From the NCBI RefSeq assembly GCF_000383855.1, contig NZ_KB912877.1, positions 4,880,475 to 4,944,474 of the forward strand: a DNA stretch of 64,000 bases, written 5' to 3'. Under the pieces are notes generated by a model. That model made no database searches, was not told the DNA's origin, and saw only the letters and a list, made by a program, of their open reading frames with translations. This document shows positions 44,189 through 53,838 of the stretch, one piece after another. Each line of letters begins with the position of its first letter. Within the stretch, counting starts at the first letter, position 1. A program made the position numbers and the translations under genes. Origin of the DNA: Methylobacter marinus A45. Lineage in GTDB: Bacteria > Pseudomonadota > Gammaproteobacteria > Methylococcales > Methylomonadaceae.

Positions 44189-45139
44189 ATGCAAAATTCA
44201 AGGTACTGTGGGACGGACGCTAATTTCGATATCGACACAAAAATTGAGCGTATTTTAATCATTGACGATAGTTCAGTCAGCATCGATCTATTGCGGGCCT
44301 CATTGGAACCTGAGTTTAAGATCTTCACTGCGCTTAATGGACAATCAGGGTATGAGATTGCCAAATTTGAGCAACCGGATCTGATATTGCTTGATATCAA
44401 TATCCCGGAATTCAACGGTTATCAAACCTGCAACCTTTTAAAAAGCGATCCTGATACGCAAGCCATCCCGATTATATTCATGACGGCCTTGATGACCGAG
44501 GAAAGCGAAGCCAGGTCTCTGATGCTGGGCGGCGCCGATACGATCAGCAAGAACACCAATGTCGAAATCATTAAGCTGAGAATAAAGAATCAGATTGAGC
44601 TTAAACGTTGCAAGGATCTGCTTGAACGTCTGTCAACAACGGATGAATTAACGGGCCTGGCCAACCGGCGCCGGCTTAATGAGTTTCTGTATCAGGAATG
44701 GCGGAACATGATGCGCGCGAAGAATTTTCTCAGCGTCGTATTAATCGATATCGATTATTTCAAGGACTATAACGACCATTATGGTCACATCCTTGGCGAC
44801 TGCTGCTTAAAGCAAGTTGCCCAAGTGTTCCAGGAAACACTGTCCCGTCCGGTGGATTTTGTTGCGCGATACGGCGGTGAAGAATTCATTTGCGTGCTCC
44901 CCATGACTGCCCCGGCGGGGGCTGAAATCGTCGGTGAAAGATTGCGCAATGCGGTCATGCGGCAAAGGATACCGCATCAACGGTCCAGTATTGCCGATGT
45001 TGTGACGGTGAGTCTTGGCACCGCGACGGCAATTCCTGGCCCTGGCATCGATGCCGGCGGATTGATCGATTGTGCCGACAAGGCGCTATATCAATCAAAA
45101 AACAACGGCAGAAACCGGGTGACTTGCATCAGGATTTGA
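44189..45139 (+). CDS. Response regulator with diguanylate cyclase domain
   Basis: A 316-aa cytoplasmic protein. The receiver domain (about 20-140) has the acidic pair in LIIDDSS and the phospho-acceptor Asp in ILLDINIPEFNG; the usual conserved Lys is in TISKN. The GGDEF domain (about 150-310) starts TDELTGLANRR and carries the active-site sequence RYGGEEFI, so it should make c-di-GMP. An inhibitory site RxxD is not obvious before GGEEF. No cognate histidine kinase is adjacent. A possible sigma-54 promoter lies 112 bases upstream. Confidence 0.92.
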   Translation: MQNSRYCGTDANFDIDTKIERILIIDDSSVSIDLLRASLEPEFKIFTALNGQSGYEIAKFEQPDLILLDINIPEFNGYQTCNLLKSDPDTQAIPIIFMTALMTEESEARSLMLGGADTISKNTNVEIIKLRIKNQIELKRCKDLLERLSTTDELTGLANRRRLNEFLYQEWRNMMRAKNFLSVVLIDIDYFKDYNDHYGHILGDCCLKQVAQVFQETLSRPVDFVARYGGEEFICVLPMTAPAGAEIVGERLRNAVMRQRIPHQRSSIADVVTVSLGTATAIPGPGIDAGGLIDCADKALYQSKNNGRNRVTCIRI

Positions 45140-45140
45140 A

Positions 45141-45217
45141 TGGTGGCGATGGGTGGGATCGAACCACCGACCTTGGGGTTATGAATCCCACGCTCTAACC
45201 GGCTGAGCTACATCGCC
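45141..45217 (-). tRNA. tRNA-Met (CAT), copy 1
   Basis: Read on the minus strand the gene starts GGCGATGTAGCTCAG and ends CATCGCCACCA, with an encoded CCA. The acceptor stem (GGCGATG/CATCGCC) and T stem (GGTGG/CCACC) pair perfectly. The anticodon loop is TTCATAA, giving CAT. The anticodon stem has an A-C mismatch next to the loop. It is probably the elongator methionine tRNA; an isoleucine tRNA with lysidine-modified CAT cannot be excluded. Confidence 0.9.
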
Positions 45218-45293
45218 TTCGGACAGGTCTTTAGTTGCATAAGTCGATGACATCCCAAGGATGTTACGACAATAAAATTATCACCGAGGATAA

Positions 45294-45370
45294 TGGTGGC
45301 GATGGGTGGGATCGAACCACCGACCTTGGGGTTATGAATCCCACGCTCTAACCGGCTGAGCTACATCGCC
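45294..45370 (-). tRNA. tRNA-Met (CAT), copy 2
   Basis: Identical to the gene 153 bases to its left over all 77 bases, and also over the 16 or so bases 5' of the tRNA (TAAAGACCTGTCCGAA). The two are a recent direct duplication and are probably processed from one transcript. Confidence 0.9.
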
Positions 45371-45423
45371 TTCGGACAGGTCTTTACAAAGAACGGGCAT
45401 TTTAAATACCCGCTCAGGTTTTG

Positions 45424-46515
45424 TCAAACGTTGAATCTGAAATGGATCACATCGCCATCCTTAACAATGTAGTCCTTGCCTTCAAGACGCCATTTTCCGG
45501 CATCCTTGGCGCCCTGTTCGCCTTTATGGGCGATGAAGTCCTCGTAGGCAATCACTTCGGCGCGAATAAAGCCTCTTTCGAAATCCGAATGGATGACGCC
45601 GGCGGCCTGAGGCGCGGTCGCGCCCGTCGGAATGGTCCAGGCCCGGACTTCCTTTACGCCGGCGGTAAAATAGGTGGACAGATTCAGCAATGCGTAGCCG
45701 GCCCTGACGACACGGTTCAACCCCGGCTCTTCCAGACCCAGATCATCGAGGAATTCTTTCTTTTCGTCATCATCCAGCTGGGCGATTTCCGCCTCTATCG
45801 CGGCGCAAATCGGTACGACCACAGCTCCTTCCTTATCGGCAAACTCCCTGACCCTGTCCAGCAGGGGATTGTCCTCGAAGCCGTCATCCTGGACATTGGC
45901 GATGTACATGGTGGGCTTGATCGTCAGCAAGCACAAGTCTTTTATCAGCGCTTTTTCATCATCGCTTAATCCCATGGCCCGCACGGGCTCACCGGTGTCC
46001 AGATGCGTCGCGACTTTTTCCAGCACTTGTTTTTTCGCCTGTTCTTCCTTGTTGCCTGATTTGGCGGCTTTCGATACGCGCTGTAACGCCCGTTCTATCG
46101 TGGCCATATCAGCCAGCGCCAATTCCGTGTTAATGACTTCTATGTCTGAAACGGGATCGATCTTGCCGGCCACGTGGACGACGTTTTCATCATGAAAACA
46201 GCGCACAACATGAGCTATTGCGTCGGTTTCACGTATATTGCCCAGGAACTGGTTGCCCAAGCCCTCGCCTTTCGATGCGCCCGCAACCAGGCCCGCGATA
46301 TCCACAAATTCGATGGTCGTAGGCAGCGTGCGCTCGGGTTTTACAATTTCCGCCAGCTTTTCCATTCTATTGTCGGGTACGGGAACAACGCCCACGTTAG
46401 GATCGATCGTACAGAATGGATAATTTTCGGCGGCGATCTTCGCCCGGGTTAATGCGTTAAACAGGGTTGATTTTCCAACATTGGGCAAACCAACGATTCC
46501 GCAATACAATGCCAT
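45424..46515 (-). CDS. ychF: Redox-regulated ATPase YchF
   Basis: A 363-aa Obg-family P-loop NTPase, widely conserved, that hydrolyses ATP and associates with ribosomes. Seen are the G1 loop [14 protein letters not shown], the switch and G3 region [22 protein letters not shown], the coiled-coil arm about residues 130-200 and the C-terminal TGS-like domain ([30 protein letters not shown]). Length and order are those of E. coli YchF. The gene follows the tRNA pair in position but is read towards it. Confidence 0.97.
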   Translation of the reverse strand: MALYCGIVGLPNVGKSTLFNALTRAKIAAENYPFCTIDPNVGVVPVPDNRMEKLAEIVKPERTLPTTIEFVDIAGLVAGASKGEGLGNQFLGNIRETDAIAHVVRCFHDENVVHVAGKIDPVSDIEVINTELALADMATIERALQRVSKAAKSGNKEEQAKKQVLEKVATHLDTGEPVRAMGLSDDEKALIKDLCLLTIKPTMYIANVQDDGFEDNPLLDRVREFADKEGAVVVPICAAIEAEIAQLDDDEKKEFLDDLGLEEPGLNRVVRAGYALLNLSTYFTAGVKEVRAWTIPTGATAPQAAGVIHSDFERGFIRAEVIAYEDFIAHKGEQGAKDAGKWRLEGKDYIVKDGDVIHFRFNV

Positions 46516-46616
46516 AGGGTTCTCTTAAATAGAATTTGATACAAGAAGGAGTACAGCGAGAGGTTCAAGCTGAAACAAACGGACAATTATACAATTTATC
46601 GCTTTAATCCAAAAAA

Positions 46617-47783
46617 CTATTTATTGCCCTGTCCTGCTTCGGTAAACAGCACTATTCTGTTTCTACCGGCCGCTTTCGCGGCATACAGGGCTTTGTCCGC
46701 GTAATGGATTAACAGGTCGATATTCAGGTCGTCTTGGTTCAGGTGCTCTTCGGCCAGGCAATAGAGCCCGATGCTGGCGGTTATCCGCACTGGCTGCTGC
46801 TTGCACAGACAACGCAGCGATTCGATTTTTTTCCTGATCCGCTCGGCGAACAATTGACCTTTGCTGTCATTCATATTGGTAAATACCATGACAAATTCCT
46901 CACCACCGAAACGCGCCAGAATATCCGACTCACGAATTTCCTCTTTGATGGCCCGCGAAACATCTTTCAGAACAGTATCGCCAAACCCATGGCCGTAAAC
47001 ATCATTAATTTCCTTGAAATGATCGAGATCCAAAACCATCAGGCAAAGCGCCTGACGCTGGCTCCTTGAGCGGGCCAGCGCCGTTTCGATTTGCGCGTAA
47101 AAATAGCGGCGGTTGTATAGCCCGGTCAATTCATCGCGCATGGACATGTTTTCATGGTGTTCCTTTAGCAACCTGACATCTTCCAGAGCCCTTTCCAGAT
47201 GCCGGGTCCGGACAGCAATCTGTTCCTCCATGCGTTGCAGTAACCGATAGTTGGCAATCAGTTCACCCATCATGTTCTTATAAATATGCAGAAGCCGGAT
47301 ATGCCATTCCGAGAAATAATTGACTTCGGGATGGGAGATGTTCAGGACCCCTACCAATTCACCGGCGGCAAAAATAGGCCCGCTGATGACGGATCCCGGC
47401 GACACGTCTTCGGCCTGCTGAAAAAATCGCTTATCTTCCTTGCAATTCATGCATTGTTGCAATTCGCCGGTTTTCGCCGCCTGGCCGATGATACCCTGGC
47501 CCATTTTGAATTTTAACGGCGCTCGTGCCGTTCTTTCCGCGCCGGAATATTCCTTGCTGCTGATGCCGGTCAGGTTCACCAGGCATTGTTCTTCATCGAG
47601 AATGAAAAACGAGCAACGCTCCATGTCCTGGTTACAGATCAGGATGGATAACGCTTTGAAAATGAGTTCTTTTTCGCTAGCGGCCTGACTGTTTAATTCT
47701 GAAAGCCCCCTGATGGCGGATAACGAGTTCAATAAATCAATAATCACATCCGATACACTGAATTGCCCCTGGGCTTGTCTCAT
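46617..47783 (-). CDS. GAF-domain diguanylate cyclase
   Basis: A 388-aa protein with an N-terminal GAF sensor (about 30-185; FKMGQGIIGQAAKTGE, GELVGVLNISHP), a short coiled-coil linker and a GGDEF domain (about 215-380). The catalytic part reads DELTGLYNRRYF, LDLDHFKEINDVYGHGFGD and RFGGEEFVM, so it should be an active c-di-GMP synthase. Cys residues in the GAF part (MNCKEDKR, LSILICNQDMERCSFF) could bind a ligand or metal. It starts three bases after the stop of the frameshifted HDOD gene and was probably part of a signalling pair with it. Confidence 0.93.
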   Translation of the reverse strand: MRQAQGQFSVSDVIIDLLNSLSAIRGLSELNSQAASEKELIFKALSILICNQDMERCSFFILDEEQCLVNLTGISSKEYSGAERTARAPLKFKMGQGIIGQAAKTGELQQCMNCKEDKRFFQQAEDVSPGSVISGPIFAAGELVGVLNISHPEVNYFSEWHIRLLHIYKNMMGELIANYRLLQRMEEQIAVRTRHLERALEDVRLLKEHHENMSMRDELTGLYNRRYFYAQIETALARSRSQRQALCLMVLDLDHFKEINDVYGHGFGDTVLKDVSRAIKEEIRESDILARFGGEEFVMVFTNMNDSKGQLFAERIRKKIESLRCLCKQQPVRITASIGLYCLAEEHLNQDDLNIDLLIHYADKALYAAKAAGRNRIVLFTEAGQGNK

Positions 47784-47786
47784 TTA

Positions 47787-48649
47787 TTATTTTCCTGCGA
47801 TTGCTAGCGCTGCTGTATAAATATTGTTTTTTGCCGCGAGAAGATCATCAATAACCGATTGCGCCCGGGCCGCGGAAACCCCGAACGCTTCGAGCCGCTT
47901 GACGAATAAAGGCAATTCGTCCTGTTGGCCGGACAGCATTTTCTTGGCTGTCGCGAAACATACCGCCAATAAGTCGATCATTCGCCTTTCACTCCCGGTG
48001 TAGTCGGTGTTTTTAAACTCCCTTAAAGTAACCGAATAGATGCGCGGCAAATGCCAATGAGCCAGCAGCACGCTTCCGAGCTCATACTGATGCTCCCCCA
48101 TGGCGGCCAGCATTTCCCGGGAGACCGAACTGCCGTTTGTATTGGCACTCAGTAAAACCTGGTTTAACTCTTCAGGCCACATATAAACCGCGGTAATCAG
48201 CCCGATATTAAGCAATAAGCCGGCTGTATAGGCCGTGGAGGGCGTCAGATCTCATCGGAACTCAGCTGACTGAATTGCTGAGCCAATATCGCGGTCAACA
48301 AGGCATCCATCCAGAAACGCTCACTGTCAAACTGACTGCATTTCTGGGTGTTCAATTCCAGATTCAAAACCACACCAACCGTAAGGCATTTAACCAGATT
48401 AAACCCGAGGACGCGTATAATTGCAAATTTGAGATCGTTGACCTTGCCCGCATGGCCGAAATAAGCTGAATTGGCCAACCCTATCAGCCGGCCGACAAGC
48501 ACCGGCGAAGTCGAAAGCACGGTTGCAAGCTCATCAATACTGATATCGGGATCGTTGACCGCCTGCAGGATTTTAATGCCGTCAACCGAAAGTGTGGGAA
48601 GATTTTTTATTCTTGAAACCTTCAGATTAATTTCATCCGCAACTGTCAT
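47787..48649 (-). pseudogene. HDOD-domain protein, frameshifted
   Basis: Two frames make one HDOD protein of about 287 aa. The N-terminal part (48649 to about 48250) has IKNLPTLSVDGIKIL and GRLIGLANSAYFGHAGKV, and ends abruptly at SSDEI followed by TGA. Reading on with a one-base shift gives TPSTAYTAGLLLNIGLI, the expected HD-like segment, and the frame then runs to 47787. The break is at about 48250 and has no homopolymer, so it looks like a real mutation. HDOD proteins act in regulation of motility, c-di-GMP or stress; an intact paralogue lies at 53839-54681. Confidence 0.85.
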
Positions 48650-48653
48650 ATTT

Positions 48654-49079
48654 TCACCTTGTTATGACGGTGGTTCTCAACTTCACGATAAGACGCCGAT
48701 AATCATCTTCTAATAAAGCATCACTTAAAACAATAATAGTCTTTTTGCCTTGATCCTGCCTTGTGACATGCAGAAATATCGCGTACAGGGTAATCACCGT
48801 TGAATTTAAAATCCGGACCGGTTCGAAGTCCTGGCCCTCCGAGATTTCCCAGCCCGCTGCCTCAGTGAATTTGATTGTCGGCCGCGTGTCAGTCAAACGC
48901 TTGACGGCAACCCACAGATGCAGGCAAATGCCGGTCAACAAACTGACCTTGATGACTGGCGGCAAGGCATTGGCCAGACAGGCGCCCATCGCAAGCACGT
49001 GCATGGATATCAGCACTCGTTTTAAACGCCCGGAATGCTTAAGCGTCAGTAGCAGAGAGGGCTCGTATTTTTTTGACAA
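48654..49079 (-). CDS. ygfX: YgfX-like membrane protein
   Basis: A 141-aa protein of the DUF1434 (YgfX/CptA) family. It has two hydrophobic helices near the N-terminus (about 22-55, separated by a short turn) and a soluble beta-rich C-terminal part (GWEISEGQDFEPVRIL, TIIVLSDALLEDDYRRLIVKL). The last segment is the most conserved part of the family. In enterobacteria the gene follows sdhE (ygfY) and has been proposed to affect cell division or shape. Here it overlaps sdhE by about 40 bases. Confidence 0.82.
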   Translation of the reverse strand: MSKKYEPSLLLTLKHSGRLKRVLISMHVLAMGACLANALPPVIKVSLLTGICLHLWVAVKRLTDTRPTIKFTEAAGWEISEGQDFEPVRILNSTVITLYAIFLHVTRQDQGKKTIIVLSDALLEDDYRRLIVKLRTTVITR

Positions 49080-49287
49080 GCGTGGCCATTCCTTTTGCCT
49101 CAGGCAATTGTTCGCCCACCAGAAACGTTAACAGCTCCGCATCGCTGTAATTCAGCAATGCCTGAAACAGCGTTTGTTCATCCTGTCCCGCCGTTAAATA
49201 GACGCGGTCCAGATAGCGCCCGAGCATGATATCCAGCTCTAGTGTTCCGCGCCGGCAGAGCCATTTCAGTTTTTCCCGATGAATCAT
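49039..49287 (-). CDS. sdhE: FAD assembly factor SdhE
   Basis: An 82-aa protein that helps attach FAD covalently to SdhA. The family's RGxxExD motif is seen as RRGTLELD at about residues 12-19, and the helical remainder (LLNYSDAELLTFLVGEQLPE) fits. Its ATG overlaps the sdhB stop by one base (TGATG), so it is translationally coupled to the succinate dehydrogenase operon whose flavoprotein it serves. Confidence 0.92.
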   Translation of the reverse strand: MIHREKLKWLCRRGTLELDIMLGRYLDRVYLTAGQDEQTLFQALLNYSDAELLTFLVGEQLPEAKGMATLVKKIRALSATDA

Positions 49288-50072
49288 CAGCCTTGTTGAC
49301 GGATTAACAGCATTTTTTTAATTTCAGCGATCGCTTTGGCAGGGTTCAGGTTTTTAGGACAGGTATCGGTACAATTCATGATGGTATGGCAGCGATACAG
49401 CTTAAAGGGATCTTCCAGATCATCCAGTCGTTCCCCCGCGTTTTCATCGCGACTATCCGCCAGCCAGCGGTAGGCCTGCAGTAAAACCGCCGGCCCGAGA
49501 AAGCGGTCGCTGTTCCACCAGTAACTCGGGCAACTGGTTGAGCAGCAGGCACACAGAATGCATTCATAATAGCCATCGAGTTTTTGGCGGTCCTCTTTGC
49601 TCTGCAACCGCTCCATGTCGGCCGGCGCGGGCGTTTGCGTTTCGATCCATGGTTTGATCGAGGCATATTGAGCAAAAAAATGACTCATATCGCCGACCAG
49701 ATCCTTTATCACCTCCAGATGGGGCAGCGGGAAAATTTTTATCGTGCCCGGATAATCTTCAATGGCATTAATACAGGCCAGCGTATTCTTGCCGTTGATG
49801 TTCATCGCGCACGAGCCGCAGATGCCTTCCCGGCACGAACGCCTGAAGGTCAAGGTGCTGTCGATGTCGTTTTTGATCTTGATAATCGCATCGAGCACCA
49901 TGGGGCCGCAATCATCGAGATCGATTTCATAGGTATCGATCCTGGGGTTTTCCCCCGATTCGGGATCCCATCGGTAAACCTGAAATTGTTTGATGTGCCT
50001 GGCGTGCTCGGGCGCTGAAAAAAAGTTGCCTTTCTTAAGCACTGAATTTTTAGGCAAGGCAAATTCGACCAT
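49287..50072 (-). CDS. sdhB: Succinate dehydrogenase iron-sulfur subunit
   Basis: A 261-aa subunit carrying the three iron-sulfur clusters between SdhA and the quinone. The 2Fe-2S cluster is formed by [21 protein letters not shown], the 4Fe-4S by [16 protein letters not shown] and the 3Fe-4S by [16 protein letters not shown]-terminal extension before the ferredoxin domain (about 25 residues) is slightly long. It is directly joined to sdhA, whose stop coincides with its start region, and to sdhE downstream. Confidence 0.97.
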   Translation of the reverse strand: MVEFALPKNSVLKKGNFFSAPEHARHIKQFQVYRWDPESGENPRIDTYEIDLDDCGPMVLDAIIKIKNDIDSTLTFRRSCREGICGSCAMNINGKNTLACINAIEDYPGTIKIFPLPHLEVIKDLVGDMSHFFAQYASIKPWIETQTPAPADMERLQSKEDRQKLDGYYECILCACCSTSCPSYWWNSDRFLGPAVLLQAYRWLADSRDENAGERLDDLEDPFKLYRCHTIMNCTDTCPKNLNPAKAIAEIKKMLLIRQQG

Positions 50073-51856
50073 TAGTAAACCCTCTTTTTAGGTGGAATGG
50101 CTTCAACTTCATCCGTCAAGGTATACAGATGCACGGGCCGGTAATCGATTTTAATCCGGCCTTTATCCAGCCAGAGCAGCGAATGCTTCAACCAGTTTTG
50201 GTCATCGCGCTCGGGATAATCTTCCCGGGCGTGCCCGCCTCGGCTTTCCGTTCTGTTCGCCGCGCCGATTATCGTCACCATCGCCAGACTTAGCAGATTG
50301 TCCAGTTCCAGTGTTTCCACCAGATCCGTATTCCAGATCAAGGATTGATCCTTGACCATGATATCGCCAAACGAATCGCTGACTTGCTTTAGTTTTTCAA
50401 TGCCTTCATTAAGCACGGGACCGGTTCTGAAAACCGAGGCATGCGCCTGCATGGTTTTCTGCATATTTAAACGCACATCGGCCGTTTTTAACGTGCCTTT
50501 ACCGTGCCGGATTCGGTCGAAGCGCGCGATCGCCTGATCGCAGGCGCCCTGTTTCAAGGGGACGTGCGGCGTTCCCGGCTCGATCAATTCGGCGCAGCGG
50601 ATGGCTGCCGAGCGACCGAAAACGATCAGATCGAGCAATGAATTCGAACCCAGCCTGTTAGCACCGTGCACCGACACGCAGGCCGCCTCGCCGACCGCCA
50701 TCAATCCCGGCACCACGGCTTCGGCATCATCGCCGTTCTTGGTGATCACCTCGGCCTTGTAATTAGTCGGAATGCCGCCCATGTTGTAATGTACGGTCGG
50801 CAAAATCGGAATCGGTTCTTTGGTGACGTCGACACCGGCAAAAATCCGGGCCGTTTCGGATATGCCGGGCAGGCGTTCCTTGATGATGGCCGGATCCAGA
50901 TGTTCGAGATGCAGATAAGCATGGTCTCGGTCCTTGCCTACGCCCCGTCCTTCCCTGATTTCCAGGGTAATGGCACGGCTGACGACATCGCGGGAGGCCA
51001 GATCCTTGGCATTGGGCGCATAACGCTCCATAAACCGCTCGCCTTCCGAATTGGTCAGATAGCCGCCCTCGCCTCTAACGCCTTCGGTGATCAGACAGCC
51101 CGCGCCGTAAATGCCGGTCGGGTGAAACTGCACGAACTCCATGTCCTGCAGCGGCAGACCGGCCCGCAGCACCATCGCGCTGCCGTCGCCGGTCACGGTA
51201 TGGGCGGACGTGCAGGAGAAAAAGCAGCGCCCATAGCCGCCCGTGGCCAGCACGGTCATATGCGCCCGGAACAGATGCAGGTTGCCGTCTTCCAGGTTCC
51301 AGGCCAGCACGCCTTTGCAGACGCCGTCTTCCATGATCAGATCGAGAGCGATATATTCGACAAAAAACTCGGCCTGATGCTTGAGCGATTGCTGATACAG
51401 GGTATGCAGGATGGCGTGCCCGGTCAGGTCGGCGGCGGCGCATGTGCGCTGGGCCGTGCCTTCGCCGAAATGCGTGGTCATGCCGCCGAAGGCGCGCTGG
51501 TAAATTCTGCCGTCCGGCGTTCTTGAAAACGGCACGCCGTAATGCTCCAATTCCAGGATGGCCGGAATGGCCTCGCGGCACATGTATTCGATGGCATCCT
51601 GATCGCCGAGCCAGTCGGAGCCTTTGACGGTATCGTACATATGCCAGCGCCAGTCGTCCTCGCCCATATTGCCCAGGGCCGCGCTGATGCCGCCCTGCGC
51701 GGCGACGGTGTGGCTGCGGGTCGGGAAAACCTTGCTGATGCAGGCCGTCTTCAAGCCCTTCTCAGCCATGCCCAGCGTGGCGCGCAAACCGGCACCCCCA
51801 GCGCCGACGACCAGGGTGTCGTAGCGATGCTCAATCATTTTATAATTATTCGACAT
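50072..51856 (-). CDS. sdhA: Succinate dehydrogenase flavoprotein subunit
   Basis: A 594-aa catalytic subunit oxidising succinate to fumarate. The FAD fold opens [19 protein letters not shown], and the His that binds FAD covalently is in [18 protein letters not shown]. Active-site sequences include [20 protein letters not shown] and the C-terminal [17 protein letters not shown] with its catalytic Arg. Length equals the proteobacterial enzyme. It lies between sdhD (three-base gap) and sdhB. Confidence 0.98.
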   Translation of the reverse strand: MSNNYKMIEHRYDTLVVGAGGAGLRATLGMAEKGLKTACISKVFPTRSHTVAAQGGISAALGNMGEDDWRWHMYDTVKGSDWLGDQDAIEYMCREAIPAILELEHYGVPFSRTPDGRIYQRAFGGMTTHFGEGTAQRTCAAADLTGHAILHTLYQQSLKHQAEFFVEYIALDLIMEDGVCKGVLAWNLEDGNLHLFRAHMTVLATGGYGRCFFSCTSAHTVTGDGSAMVLRAGLPLQDMEFVQFHPTGIYGAGCLITEGVRGEGGYLTNSEGERFMERYAPNAKDLASRDVVSRAITLEIREGRGVGKDRDHAYLHLEHLDPAIIKERLPGISETARIFAGVDVTKEPIPILPTVHYNMGGIPTNYKAEVITKNGDDAEAVVPGLMAVGEAACVSVHGANRLGSNSLLDLIVFGRSAAIRCAELIEPGTPHVPLKQGACDQAIARFDRIRHGKGTLKTADVRLNMQKTMQAHASVFRTGPVLNEGIEKLKQVSDSFGDIMVKDQSLIWNTDLVETLELDNLLSLAMVTIIGAANRTESRGGHAREDYPERDDQNWLKHSLLWLDKGRIKIDYRPVHLYTLTDEVEAIPPKKRVY

Positions 51857-51859
51857 GCT

Positions 51860-52240
51860 TTATACCATTCCCCTTATTGCAAGGATTGCCAAGACAGCGG
51901 CCAGCGCCAGAAGAAAAAATGCCAGTTTGACGACCCATACGGAAACAATCTTCAGCCATTCGGTATGCACGTAATCTTCTATGACTACTTGCAATCCCAG
52001 GCCGGCATGATAAAAAACGGCGATAATCCAGGCGACCATGAGCACGCCGTTTAAAGGCTCGGACAGCCACTCCACCGTCTGTGCATGAGGTGATCTCAGT
52101 AACTGGCCGATAAACGCCAGCCACCATAGCGACAAAGGAATAAGAGCGACAGCCGTGACTCTCTGCATCCACCAATGAACGGTTCCCGTTTTTGCGGACC
52201 CGAGGCCGCGGGCCTTGGCAATCGGTGTGCGGTACTCCAT
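51860..52240 (-). CDS. sdhD: Succinate dehydrogenase membrane anchor subunit
   Basis: A 126-aa inner-membrane subunit with three transmembrane helices (about 25-45, 65-85 and 98-122). The region FYHAGLGLQVVIEDYVH contains the His and Asp-Tyr used for heme b and quinone binding in SdhD proteins. The first part GSAKTGTVHWWMQRVTAVAL is the usual start of the first helix. Order sdhC-sdhD-sdhA-sdhB is standard. Confidence 0.95.
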   Translation of the reverse strand: MEYRTPIAKARGLGSAKTGTVHWWMQRVTAVALIPLSLWWLAFIGQLLRSPHAQTVEWLSEPLNGVLMVAWIIAVFYHAGLGLQVVIEDYVHTEWLKIVSVWVVKLAFFLLALAAVLAILAIRGMV

Positions 52241-52252
52241 AACACCTCCAGG

Positions 52253-52633
52253 TTAAATTAAGAAAAAACTGATAACAGTCAGTATGACCGCCGCGATCAA
52301 CTCGATATAGATATTCCTGTCCATGTGCTCCCGCTCGAACCCGCTGCCCGCATCCCAGATCAGATGGCGGACGCCGTGGCATAAATGAAAGAACAAGGCA
52401 AAAATGAAAAGCCATAGCACTAAAGTGCCCAGGGCATGGTGAAGGATATTCTGCATCACGGCATAGGCCTCAGCCCCTGAAGCGAGGGCCAGCAGACTGC
52501 CGGCAAACAGCAGTAGCCCTATCGACAATATGACCCCGGTAATGCGGTGAGCGATGGAGGCAACTGCATTTAAAGGCAACTTGTAAACTTGCAGATGAGG
52601 TGAAAGAGGTCTGTTACTTTTCTGTTGGTCCAT
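52253..52633 (-). CDS. sdhC: Succinate dehydrogenase cytochrome b556 subunit
   Basis: A 126-aa membrane subunit. The start RPLSPHLQVYKLPLNAVASI and HRITGV match the SdhC quinone site (Ser and Arg), and the heme-ligand His is in FFHLCHGVRHLIWD. Three hydrophobic helices are visible. It is first in the sdhCDAB-sdhE-ygfX operon. The promoter lies in the 177 bases shared with the divergent ygfZ gene. Confidence 0.95.
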   Translation of the reverse strand: MDQQKSNRPLSPHLQVYKLPLNAVASIAHRITGVILSIGLLLFAGSLLALASGAEAYAVMQNILHHALGTLVLWLFIFALFFHLCHGVRHLIWDAGSGFEREHMDRNIYIELIAAVILTVISFFLI

Positions 52634-52810
52634 AACACGTCACAATTAAGCCATAGTGAGGGTTGATAATACCTTGTCATCGCTCGCTAAGCCAATACAA
52701 AATAATACCTATTTCAATCGTGACAGCCTGTTGAACCGGCTGATTTATTGTCTTTGTCTAAACCGCGCTATAATCGGCGCCCGCCCTCAAACCCTTAATT
52801 GATCGTATTT

Positions 52811-53809
52811 ATGAACCCGAACTGGAAAACCTTTTTAAGCGCCGAACAGGCGGCATTCAACAATGATGGCGACATTGTTTTTCCCTCTATATCGTCCGAC
52901 AGCGACAAACAAATTTTTGCCGTCTCCGACCTGGCGGTGCTGACCGTTACCGGAAAGGATGCGGCCAAATTCCTGCAGGGACAGATCACCTGCAATATCA
53001 GCGATATCAGCGAAACCCAAAGCAGTCTAGGCGCCTTTTGCAATCCGAAAGGCCGGGTCATTACGACTTTTTTGCTGGTTAAAAAAGCCGACGCGTTCCT
53101 GTTGATTTTACCGGCGACGCTACTGGAACCGGTTAAAAAACGGTTGCGGATGTATGTTCTGCGATCCGACGTACAGTTGACCGACAGCTCGAATGAATTA
53201 TGCCTGATCGGCCTCGGCTATCCTGCCGGACAGACAAGCGGACCCGCCTTGCCGGAACCGTTATTCGCCACCGTCCAGCAAGATGCGGTCTTTATCAATC
53301 TTTCAACCAAACAAAACCGCTGCCTGGTGATTTCGGAACCGGAAACGGCCCAGGCGCTTTGGCGGACCCGGGTCGGCACTCAAGGTTTTCAGCCTCAGGA
53401 TTCGGCTCAATGGCGTTATCTCGACATCCTGTCAGGCTTGCCATGGCTGACTCCCGAAACCTCGGAAGAATTCATTCCGCAAATGCTCAATCTTGATAAA
53501 TTGGGCGGCATCAGTTTTAACAAGGGCTGCTATACCGGCCAGGAAATCGTGGCCCGAACGCATTATCTGGGTAAAACCAAGCGGGAAATGTTTCTGGCCG
53601 AATGCGCCTCATCAGCCGCGCCCGAAGCCAATACCGCCATCATCGATAACAGTACCGGTACGGAGCAAAGCATCGGCACGGTTCTCATGGCGCAATCTTG
53701 GCAAAATGTTTGTAAAATGCTCATCGTGCTGCAGGTGTCTGACACGAATGATTATCGCCTTGCGTTAAAAAACCGCGATCAGGACAAAGTTACATTATTA
53801 ACGCTATAA
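52811..53809 (+). CDS. ygfZ: Folate-binding protein YgfZ
   Basis: A 332-aa GcvT-like protein that takes part in iron-sulfur cluster maintenance. The family signature KGCYTGQEIVARTHYLGKTKR region is complete, including the Cys needed for function, and the N-terminal AAKFLQGQITCNI and GAFCNPKGRVI segments match. I took the ATG at 52811 rather than the TTG at 52799. It is divergent from sdhC, a sensible neighbour since succinate dehydrogenase has three iron-sulfur clusters. Confidence 0.94.
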   Translation: MNPNWKTFLSAEQAAFNNDGDIVFPSISSDSDKQIFAVSDLAVLTVTGKDAAKFLQGQITCNISDISETQSSLGAFCNPKGRVITTFLLVKKADAFLLILPATLLEPVKKRLRMYVLRSDVQLTDSSNELCLIGLGYPAGQTSGPALPEPLFATVQQDAVFINLSTKQNRCLVISEPETAQALWRTRVGTQGFQPQDSAQWRYLDILSGLPWLTPETSEEFIPQMLNLDKLGGISFNKGCYTGQEIVARTHYLGKTKREMFLAECASSAAPEANTAIIDNSTGTEQSIGTVLMAQSWQNVCKMLIVLQVSDTNDYRLALKNRDQDKVTLLTL

Positions 53810-53838
53810 TTCATCCCTTTAATAAAGGTTCACCACGC

